Assembly (NCBI GenBank): GCA_002342665.1
Contig: DDQK01000018.1
Span: forward strand, 7,245-69,354
Direction: 5' to 3'
DNA length: 62,110 nt
Source of the DNA: Prevotella sp. UBA2444
Lineage (GTDB): Bacteria; Bacteroidota; Bacteroidia; Bacteroidales; Bacteroidaceae
Below the pieces are notes generated by a model. The model was not told where the DNA came from and did not search any database. It was given only the letters and a program-made list of their open reading frames with translations. Positions 56,293 to 62,110 of the stretch are shown here, one piece after another. A program made the translations under genes and the position numbers. The number at the start of each line of letters is the position of its first letter. Position 1 is the first letter of the stretch.

Positions 56293-56340
56293 AGTGACTA
56301 AAAGAAGATGAATGGGTAGATAGAGATGACAAGGGTTGTT

Positions 56341-56877
56341 CTATTGCCACAGCGGCTCATTTTGGTATCCTCTTGGAAATCCCATTGCTGCCGGGTCAGC
56401 GGCAGGATACTTCGCGAGCAGGCTCTTGATATCCTTGATGAAAGTGTTGGCAGGATTGATGCTGTTGAGCCAGTAGGCGATATAGCACAGATGGGGATAG
56501 AGCTTGTCGGGTGCTACTTGTCTGTTGGTTATCCATTGATTTGGCAGGCGATTCGGGAGGTTGGGCTTAACCACGATGTTGGCATTCCAAAGACGGGCAT
56601 GGTGGGCACAAATGTTACGAACGACTGTAATGCAGCGGAGCCAGTTGCGCATATACTCGAACTTAGGGATCATGAAACTACGGCTGACGGACTTCTTGGC
56701 GGCACTGTCGTTCATGTTAGCGTAGAGCTTGGAGAGTGTACCCATCGAAGCCACTTCGAGTGTTTTCCAGACAGGTGCATAGAAGGGGTGTCATATTTGC
56801 GGAAGTGTTCCAAAATGAACTCGTCCTCAGAATAGAAATCTGCTGATCGAGTGTGAGAAGTTGTTTCGTATATTCCA
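56341..56877 (-). pseudogene. Broken Abi_2/AbiF-family abortive-infection gene
   Basis: From the ATG at 56877, the first 15 codons ('MEYTKQLLTLDQQIS') are a typical Abi_2 start. The next block, 'SEDEFILEHFRKYDTP', is in another frame, and 'FYAPVWKTLEVASMGTLSKLYANM...' is in the third. The first junction has also lost about 100-120 residues of the family's normal length (about 300). The C-terminal 137 residues are intact and keep the HEPN motif R-x4-H in 'RNICAHHARLWN', the probable RNase site. The gene is therefore non-functional as a full protein. Its promoter and leader RNA upstream look intact. Confidence 0.8.
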
Positions 56878-56890
56878 TAGCCGTTTAAGT

Positions 56891-56952
56891 AAAAAATGGC
56901 CCGCCCTGGTACGCTGCATTCCTTGCGGACGAGAAGCGGTGGCGGGATCTAT
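56891..56952 (-). ncRNA. Leader RNA of the Abi_2 pseudogene (AbiF-type candidate)
   Basis: From the predicted start near 56952 the minus strand reads CCCGCC (56946-56941), an inner CGCT/AGCG stem, then GGCGGG (56905-56900) and CCATTTTTTAC. This is a compact stem ending in a T-run, 14 nt before the Abi ATG. Structured RNAs upstream of AbiF-type genes have been described as a motif and linked to RNA-based toxin-antitoxin pairs; I match it by position and architecture only. Confidence 0.5.
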
Positions 56953-56958
56953 TGGTTG

Positions 56959-56990
56959 CAAAGGTACATGTTTTATACGAAATGACCAAA
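56959..56990 (-). promoter_or_regulatory. Promoter of the Abi leader RNA/pseudogene
   Basis: TTTG (56987-56990), 20-bp spacer, TACCTTTG (56959-56966), minus strand. An ideal match despite the dead gene. Confidence 0.72.
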
Positions 56991-57167
56991 TATTTTTGCG
57001 AAAAAGTGCATAAATAACATAAAAAAGGATTAAGAGAGTCGTGGGGACTTTGACCCACTTTGCCTGACAAAGCGATCAGAGGGACATGCTCAGTGTCAGA
57101 CACTTTGCATTTGCGTACTTACGATTATTTACTGTTCGCTAGATATGGAATCTATCAATCCATACTC

Positions 57168-58517
57168 TTAATCCTTGTTGACAATAACCAGGCTGTCGGC
57201 TTTGATGCGCTTCTGTAGCCAGTCGTTCAGCTTCTGTGCATCTACTTTTGAGAGTTTGCTGCCTTCTGAACACCGGATGATGGCTGCCACGTAGGAGCAG
57301 GTGGCGGCAGAGTCACGGCTGAACTCTTTCACGTGCGAGAGGCTGAAATGACTGACCTGAGGGAAGAGCGTGGCCATCTCTGGACGGAGGTCGGCGGCGA
57401 GCTGGTCTATCCTCGTATATCGGGAAAGTTGCTCGCTGAGCAGTGCGTTTTGGGCAGAGAGGCCTGCCTGCTGTCGGCGTTCCTGTTCGTAGCTGGTGTT
57501 GAGATGGCTTAGCTGTTCGTTGAGCGTCAGCAGGCTGTCGCTCTGCGTTCCCTGAATGATACGCAGCTGGTAGCCCTCCAAGCCGTACCCGGCCATGTGG
57601 CGTTCTGCCTCCAAGCGCTTCGCTTCGGTAATCTCACGCCCCACAGCCACAATGCGCAGTTTCAGACTGTCATTGTCGATGTTGTCAGAGATAATCTGTG
57701 TGCCGCGCTGGCTCAGTTCCGCCTTGATGAAGTACCTCACGTTGCTGTCGAAGACATGCTGCTGCACGATGCAAACGGTCATATAGGCAGCAGGCAGCAT
57801 AGTCAGCACGATGATTATCATCAGGTAGCGGTGAGCCTTCCGTGCCTTTTCAGGCGACTGGAACTCACGGCGGTGAAAGTGCATCAGCCGCACGCCACAA
57901 TATGTCGCCAAGGCAATGAATACGGTGTTGATGAAGAATAGGTAGAAGGCGCCGAGGAAATACATCAGGTGCCCTGTAGCCAGTCCGAAACCTGCCGTGC
58001 AGAGCGGAGGCATCAGGGCGGTGGCAATGGCTACGCCGGGGATGACATTGCCCTTGCCTCGTGTGCAGAGGGCGATGATGCCCGCCGCACCGCCACAGAA
58101 GGCGATGAGCACGTCGTAGAGTGTGGGCGACGTGCGGGCCAGCAGTTCCGACTGTGCCTCGCCAAGCGGGGTAATCAGGAAATAGACCGTGGCTGTCAGT
58201 ACGCTGATCAGTGTAGCAACACCGAAATTCTTTGCCGCCCGTCTGAGCAGGTCGAGGTCGTTGGTACCCACAGCCAGTCCCATGCCGATGATGGGTCCCA
58301 TCAGCGGTGAGATAAGCATGGCACCGATGATGACTGCCGTGGAATTGACGTTAAGACCCAATGAGGCGATGAATATAGCGAAGATGAGCACCCAAAGCTG
58401 GGCACCGCGAAAACTTACTCCGCTGCTTATCTGCTCGACAATCTCGCGCTCGTCTTCCTTGTCAGGCATCAGGTTAAAGTAGTAACCTATCCGTTTTGTC
58501 AATTCTGCCATCGTCAT
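57168..58517 (-). CDS. DUF389 family membrane protein
   Basis: 449 aa. The N-terminal half is a six-helix-type membrane domain ('LWVLIFAIFIASLGLNVNSTAVIIGAMLISPLMGPIIGMGLAVG', 'IAFCGGAAGIIALCTRGKGNVIPGVAIATALMPPLC', 'LGAFYLFFINTVFIALATY'), the DUF389/TIGR00341 signature. The C-terminal 200 residues are soluble, with a coiled-coil stretch around 'LNEQLSHLNTSYEQERRQQAG'. The biochemical role of the family is unknown. A second ATG two codons in (58511) is equally possible. It follows the YbjQ-like gene by 53 bp. Confidence 0.88.
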   Translation of the reverse strand: MTMAELTKRIGYYFNLMPDKEDEREIVEQISSGVSFRGAQLWVLIFAIFIASLGLNVNSTAVIIGAMLISPLMGPIIGMGLAVGTNDLDLLRRAAKNFGVATLISVLTATVYFLITPLGEAQSELLARTSPTLYDVLIAFCGGAAGIIALCTRGKGNVIPGVAIATALMPPLCTAGFGLATGHLMYFLGAFYLFFINTVFIALATYCGVRLMHFHRREFQSPEKARKAHRYLMIIIVLTMLPAAYMTVCIVQQHVFDSNVRYFIKAELSQRGTQIISDNIDNDSLKLRIVAVGREITEAKRLEAERHMAGYGLEGYQLRIIQGTQSDSLLTLNEQLSHLNTSYEQERRQQAGLSAQNALLSEQLSRYTRIDQLAADLRPEMATLFPQVSHFSLSHVKEFSRDSAATCSYVAAIIRCSEGSKLSKVDAQKLNDWLQKRIKADSLVIVNKD

Positions 58518-58570
58518 TTCTTTTAATGATTTTTATCAATCATTATTTATTTGCTGGAAATTATTCTGTC

Positions 58571-58888
58571 TTATATGACAACCGCTGTTCCGCTGATAGC
58601 TACCATCAGCATAGAGTTGGTCTCGCCGATGGTCTCATAGTCGATGTCGATGCCCACGATGGCGTTGGCTCCCATAGCTTGTGCACGCTCCATCATCTCC
58701 TTCATCGAAGTGTCCTTTGCCTCGCGTAGCACCTTCTCGTAACTGCTGGAGCGTCCGCCTACGATGTCGCGGATGCCAGCGAAAAAGTCCTTCACGAAGT
58801 TTGCTCCGATAATTGTTTCACCTGTCACCACACCCTTGTACTCGCGGATGGTGTGACCCTCAATCTGTTGTGTAGTTGTAAGTATCAT
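58571..58888 (-). CDS. YbjQ/UPF0145 family protein
   Basis: 105 aa, the normal family length. Signatures: '[52 protein letters not shown]' and '[20 protein letters not shown]'. Members form pentameric rings and were once labelled heavy-metal binding; their function is not settled. It lies 30 bp after the VanW-like gene on the same strand. Confidence 0.93.
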   Translation of the reverse strand: MILTTTQQIEGHTIREYKGVVTGETIIGANFVKDFFAGIRDIVGGRSSSYEKVLREAKDTSMKEMMERAQAMGANAIVGIDIDYETIGETNSMLMVAISGTAVVI

Positions 58889-58918
58889 AACTGTTTGTCT
58901 TTTATTGTTTATGAATAA

Positions 58919-59743
58919 TCATTGTTCTCGGATGGTTATGGACGGTGGAAGGTCGTACATCACCTTGGCATGGTTAGTACGGATAAGCTGACTTTCGAGG
59001 TGTCGGCCTGTAACACGGTCTATAACATCACGATAGACCTGCCCGTTTCTATAAATCGCATCTCCTTCTCGGGAAAAACACTCGTTCTCTGCATGGATGT
59101 GGAAAGTGTGCGACTGGAGTTCAGCGGCACGTAGTTCTCCACAAAGATATTCACCATCCACCCATAGACGAAGCTGATAGGTGTTGTCGGTCTCGTTCTT
59201 CACGCGGTAGTCGATGTAGTTGTAGGAGATGCTGGTGCCCGTGCCGAAAGGAATCTTACGACCATAGTCAGGAAAGAGATCGAGGCCGTCATGGTGATGA
59301 TGCTCCACGATGGTCAGTTCGCTATGCAGAATCATCCAGTGTATCAGGTTCGACAACTGGCAAAGTCCTCCACCGATGCCCTTTGACGGTTGTCCTTTTG
59401 CAATGGTCAGTCCTTCTTTGTAGCCTTTGCGCTCACTGGTTCGTCCGACGAGTTTCCAAACGGAGAAGGTCTCGCCAGGCCGGATGAGCAAGCCGTGGAT
59501 ATGGGTAACGGCGAGGGCGAGGTTGGTGGCCTTGTTCTCCTGCAGCTGCATATCGACATTGCCCAGTCGGCGACGGATAAGCGACTTGTGCTGATAGACG
59601 AGGATGGACAGGGAGTCCGAAGTCCGTTCATGTGCGAAAACGGTCTTGCGAAAGAAGTCCTTCAACTTGCGCTTCAGGATTTCCTTCTCCATCGACAGGC
59701 GATAGGTGAAAGGTGATATTTCGCAAAACAGCTTCCTGCTCAT
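58919..59743 (-). CDS. VanW-family protein
   Basis: 274 aa. The VanW core is clear: 'GLLIRPGETFSVWKLVGRTSERKGYKEGLTI', 'GIGGGLCQLSNLIHWMILHSELTIVEHHHHDGLDLFPDYGR' and 'FGTGTSISYNYIDYRVKNET'. No signal peptide or membrane helix is evident. VanW accompanies some vancomycin-resistance clusters but has no proven role in resistance, and no other van genes are present. It starts 10 bp after the TIGR04076-like gene, so the two are cotranscribed. Confidence 0.9.
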   Translation of the reverse strand: MSRKLFCEISPFTYRLSMEKEILKRKLKDFFRKTVFAHERTSDSLSILVYQHKSLIRRRLGNVDMQLQENKATNLALAVTHIHGLLIRPGETFSVWKLVGRTSERKGYKEGLTIAKGQPSKGIGGGLCQLSNLIHWMILHSELTIVEHHHHDGLDLFPDYGRKIPFGTGTSISYNYIDYRVKNETDNTYQLRLWVDGEYLCGELRAAELQSHTFHIHAENECFSREGDAIYRNGQVYRDVIDRVTGRHLESQLIRTNHAKVMYDLPPSITIREQ

Positions 59744-59753
59744 TGCTTAGATG

Positions 59754-60056
59754 CTAATCATCGATTGCCTCAATATAGAAACTGAACGGACGGAAACCGT
59801 CGTTACAACTAATCATCGCGCTCATCGGGTTCTTCATCCAGCCGTCGTAAAAATTGCCTTTGCCTCTGGCCAGCGACTCCACGAACTCACGCATGGAGTA
59901 CCATGCAGCAGGACACATCCCTTCGGGCTGCTTGCCGTCAACGGAGATCCATTGCTGGCCCTCCGTGACGTCGCAAGTATGCTCGATAGGGTTCTCGTAC
60001 TTTGCCATCAGGTCGGGATAGACCGTCTGGCGTATGGCGGTGATGCGTACCTTCAT
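59754..60056 (-). CDS. TIGR04076-family protein of unknown function
   Basis: 100 aa. The layout 'KVRITAIRQTVYPDLMAKYENPIEHTCDVTEGQQWISVDGKQPEGMCPAAWYSMREFVESLARG' with conserved Cys28 and Cys48 is typical of TIGR04076 proteins. Function unknown; a metal- or ligand-binding small protein is possible. First gene of the TIGR04076-VanW-YbjQ-DUF389 run. Confidence 0.8.
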   Translation of the reverse strand: MKVRITAIRQTVYPDLMAKYENPIEHTCDVTEGQQWISVDGKQPEGMCPAAWYSMREFVESLARGKGNFYDGWMKNPMSAMISCNDGFRPFSFYIEAIDD

Positions 60057-60109
60057 CTACAGATTATTGACAATAGCCTGAATCTTAGCCTTGGTCTCGT
60101 CCGTCTTCT

Positions 60110-60138
60110 GCTCACAAAGTGTCAGACACTTTGTGAGC
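60110..60138. repeat. 14-bp near-perfect palindrome
   Basis: GCTCACAAAGTGTC, one base, GACACTTTGTGAGC, directly past the stop of the binding-protein gene. There is no T-run on the minus strand. The core GTGTCAGACACTTTG also occurs at about 57088-57102, so it may be an interspersed repeat; it could still stop transcription. Confidence 0.6.
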
Positions 60139-60139
60139 A

Positions 60140-61744
60140 TTATTTCACACGTGTCATCTGGAAGGTGGCGGTGTAGGTGGAGCCGTCTTCGCGTTGGCGC
60201 AGGGCTTTCCACTTCATCACGCCGCCCTCGATGCTCTCTATCTCCCACCACTCGCGCATTTCCTCGCTGTCGGCGGTATTCTTCCAGCGGGTGCAGAGCA
60301 GGGTGCCGTCGACGAAGTACTCGGCCAGCGCATCGTCTTGGGCCACCCACTCGGCGTCGCCTTCGTTGTAGTAGACGTAGGTGCCGTCGGCCTTGTACTC
60401 CCAGCGGTGTAACTTGCCGTCGGAGTGCTCGTCCTCAGCGCTGGTCACCTTGCCCTCCCATGTGCCGAGGATGTCCTGCTGATAGTCCTTGTTGATGCGC
60501 TCGTAGCGCTCCTTGCCATAGACCTCATGCTGCACCGATTTGCCGTCCACGTATACATTCCAGTCGGAACTCATCAGCATCTCCTTGTCCGATATCTCCA
60601 GGACGAAGCAGTCCAGCACGTTGGAGTTGGCCTCGTCATGAGTGATGACGCCCACATTGTTCCCGTCGATCTTGACGTCGGCCAGCACCTTCACGTTCCA
60701 CGACTGACTGAAGAAATCGGAGAGGCTGCCGTAGGCCTGGGTGGGCGAGACGAAGGTCAGCACCGTCTTCCAGTTGGTGGGACACGGCTGTCCCTCCAGT
60801 TCAGACACCATCCACTTGCCGATGATCTTCTCTGACAGGTCGGGGATCGGCGTCACGAAGTCGTTGATGGTATAATAGATTGGAGCAATCATCTCGCCCT
60901 TGGCTGCGCGGTTGAGCACTGCCTCCACAGCCTTGAGGACCATCGTCTCCGTGTCCTGTCCCATGATGCCCTTGAAGTAACTGTTGGCCACCATCATCTC
61001 GTCGATGAACGATTGGTAGACATCGAAGGAATAGACATTCTTATGTGTATCCCTGAGCAGGCTGAGCACGGCATCGGCCAGTTCGCCATTGAAGAAGACG
61101 AAGTCGTTGTAGCCATCCAATGTAGCCTTTACGTCGGCCGCCACCTGGTCCTTGGTCGTGTAGCAGACGACGGTGCCCGGCTTCTTGGCCTTGAAGGCCT
61201 CGGCACGCTCCTTGCCGGGGCCGTTGCCGATGGCAAAGACCGCCACGTTCTCGGCCATCACCTTGTCGGCCAGCGCCTCGCCGGATGCCTTGCTGTCAGT
61301 ACCGAAGAAGGGGCATGAAGCCAGCGGACTGTCGGTTGCTACGGCATTGTCGATGACGACCACGGGGATGCCTAACTTTTGGGCCAGCGCGGCCACCTCG
61401 GCATCGGCGGTCTCACCATTCTCACTCACACAGGGGGCATAGATGATGCCTTTCAGTCCGCTGCCTGCCTCGGCTGACAGCCTGCTGACGGCCTGACGCT
61501 GTTCGTCGGAGGCGAAGTCGCTGCTGGTGAAGTAGCAGAGGGCCTCCACGCCTTTGCCCGCACATTCCGACTCAAACACCGAACGTATCTGCTGCCAGTA
61601 TTCAACTGTTCCGTTCTTGGCGATGATGGCTATCTGCCGTTGAGCCTGAACGGGGTTGTCGCCGTTGTTCGACGTACATGCTGTGAAAATGCTTGCGCCG
61701 CAGACGAGGGTGACGGCGAGCACCCATTGAATCATTTTCTTCAT
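60140..61744 (-). CDS. Orphan periplasmic-binding-protein / lipocalin-like fusion lipoprotein
   Basis: 534 aa. The lipobox cysteine is residue 23 (TAC). Residues about 35-305 form a LacI/RbsB-type sugar-binding fold ('QIAIIAKNGTVEYWQQIRSVFESECAGKGVEALCYF', 'GLKGIIYAPC', 'IPVVVIDNAVATD', 'GTDSKASGEALADKVM'). Two lipocalin-like stretches follow (about 310-430 'KIIGKWMVSELEG' and 430-534 'DILGTWEGKVTS'). No ABC permease or ATPase is nearby, so it is more likely a sensor or binding protein than a transporter part. It has a strong promoter far upstream and a 180-nt leader. Confidence 0.82.
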   Translation of the reverse strand: MKKMIQWVLAVTLVCGASIFTACTSNNGDNPVQAQRQIAIIAKNGTVEYWQQIRSVFESECAGKGVEALCYFTSSDFASDEQRQAVSRLSAEAGSGLKGIIYAPCVSENGETADAEVAALAQKLGIPVVVIDNAVATDSPLASCPFFGTDSKASGEALADKVMAENVAVFAIGNGPGKERAEAFKAKKPGTVVCYTTKDQVAADVKATLDGYNDFVFFNGELADAVLSLLRDTHKNVYSFDVYQSFIDEMMVANSYFKGIMGQDTETMVLKAVEAVLNRAAKGEMIAPIYYTINDFVTPIPDLSEKIIGKWMVSELEGQPCPTNWKTVLTFVSPTQAYGSLSDFFSQSWNVKVLADVKIDGNNVGVITHDEANSNVLDCFVLEISDKEMLMSSDWNVYVDGKSVQHEVYGKERYERINKDYQQDILGTWEGKVTSAEDEHSDGKLHRWEYKADGTYVYYNEGDAEWVAQDDALAEYFVDGTLLCTRWKNTADSEEMREWWEIESIEGGVMKWKALRQREDGSTYTATFQMTRVK

Positions 61745-61779
61745 AATCGTTTTTAATTTAATTGGTTTAAAAGCATCAA

Positions 61780-61896
61780 CTATTTCTCTTCTTTTTCAGT
61801 CTCGAAACAGACCACGAACCCGTAGGTGATAGTGGGTCGTGTCCAGATTTCCGTGAGCAGATAGTTAGTGTGTTTGTCGAAGGGTTCCAGATACAT
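61780..61896 (-). CDS. Possible 38-codon leader ORF
   Basis: An ATG at 61896, about 30 nt after the predicted transcript start, opens a 38-codon frame ending 36 bp before the binding-protein gene. The product has protein-like composition ('YLEPFDKHTNYLLTEIW...') and an acidic-basic tail. No Shine-Dalgarno site and no known family. It might be a regulatory leader peptide or chance. Confidence 0.3.
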   Translation of the reverse strand: MYLEPFDKHTNYLLTEIWTRPTITYGFVVCFETEKEEK

Positions 61897-61932
61897 GATG
61901 TCGTAATTGAGGTAAACTCTGACTTTTGGTTG

Positions 61933-61964
61933 CAAAGATAGTTGTTTCTGTTGAAACCTCCAAA
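61933..61964 (-). promoter_or_regulatory. Promoter of the binding-protein gene
   Basis: TTTG (61961-61964), 20-bp spacer, TATCTTTG (61933-61940), minus strand; about 180 nt of leader before the ATG at 61744. I see nothing else in 61965-62110. Confidence 0.75.
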
Positions 61965-62110
61965 TATTTGGCTGATTATTTCACTCCATCGGTTTGATTA
62001 TTTTTGGGTCAGGGGTGCTTTGACCCACTTGTCGACGAACACCACCCGAAGACAAGACGGCGCAAGTGGTTGACGCGACACTATGCGCGCGTAATAGTAG
62101 GGAAACGCTG

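Noticed and set aside
57004..57167. A terminator or repeat around GGGGACTTTGACCCACTTTG
   Set aside because: Short shared words occur here and near 62010, but no clean stem with a T-run or full repeat unit could be defined by eye.
58919..59743. Vancomycin-resistance gene
   Set aside because: VanW homologues are widespread without resistance, and no vanRS, vanHAX or vanXY-type genes are here.
60057..60350. A 97-codon frame overlapping the end of the binding-protein gene
   Set aside because: It lies mostly in another frame of a well-supported gene. Its last residues look protein-like, so a small remnant is possible, but support is too thin.

Overview
The window comes from a member of the Bacteroidota, most likely a Prevotella-like Bacteroidales. 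The evidence is several SusC/SusD pairs, a hybrid two-component regulator, signal-peptide-II lipoproteins, two proteins with 'GKK-(I/V)(I/V)K' C-terminal sorting-type tails, and many promoters of the Bacteroidetes form TTTG-N19/20-TAnnTTTG. Taxonomy below order level is inference.

About 51 kb (1-51226) is a pectin / rhamnogalacturonan-I (RG-I) utilisation region. Left to right on the minus strand: two tandem PL11 rhamnogalacturonan lyases (the first cut by the window edge), a small lipoprotein and a RelE/ParE-type toxin-antitoxin pair, a secreted protein of unknown role, a four-gene operon with two SusC/SusD pairs (8192-18107), an exo-rhamnogalacturonan-lyase-like protein, a 33-codon ORF with an ideal Shine-Dalgarno site, an operon of a propeller-DUF362 protein plus two GH2 enzymes, a small lipoprotein, and a third SusC/SusD pair. 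A hybrid two-component sensor/regulator (36341-40369, plus) probably controls the locus. A secreted PL22 oligogalacturonate lyase (minus) and a plus-strand operon (GH35-like, CBM9/PKD protein, GH28, GH105, GH2) diverge from a remarkable 1.24-kb inverted repeat. Together these would bind RG-I at the surface (SusD), cut it (PL11), import fragments (SusC), and finish them in the periplasm (exolyase, GH28, PL22, GH105, GH2, GH35).

The plus operon runs without an evident terminator into clpS-clpA-aat (51235-54488), a compact N-degron proteolysis cassette. From 54490 to 57100 lies an AT-richer accessory patch: a possible small RNA, an orphan CdiA-C-like nuclease, an AT-rich lipoprotein, a broken ORF interrupted by a palindromic element, and an Abi_2/AbiF pseudogene whose promoter and leader RNA look intact. 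The right end (57168-61744, minus) carries DUF389, YbjQ-like, VanW-like and TIGR04076-like genes and an orphan periplasmic-binding-protein/lipocalin-like fusion.

The most unusual features are: (i) the nested inverted repeat that gives two divergent genes the same promoter and the same candidate regulator site, also found upstream of the regulator gene; (ii) period-7 tandem arrays at operon junctions and inside two GH2 signal-peptide regions, arranged as inverted pairs that could fold the mRNA; (iii) the 33-codon ORF with its own promoter and terminator; and (iv) the AbiF-like leader RNA left beside a dead gene. All family names are from reading motifs by eye; no database search was run.
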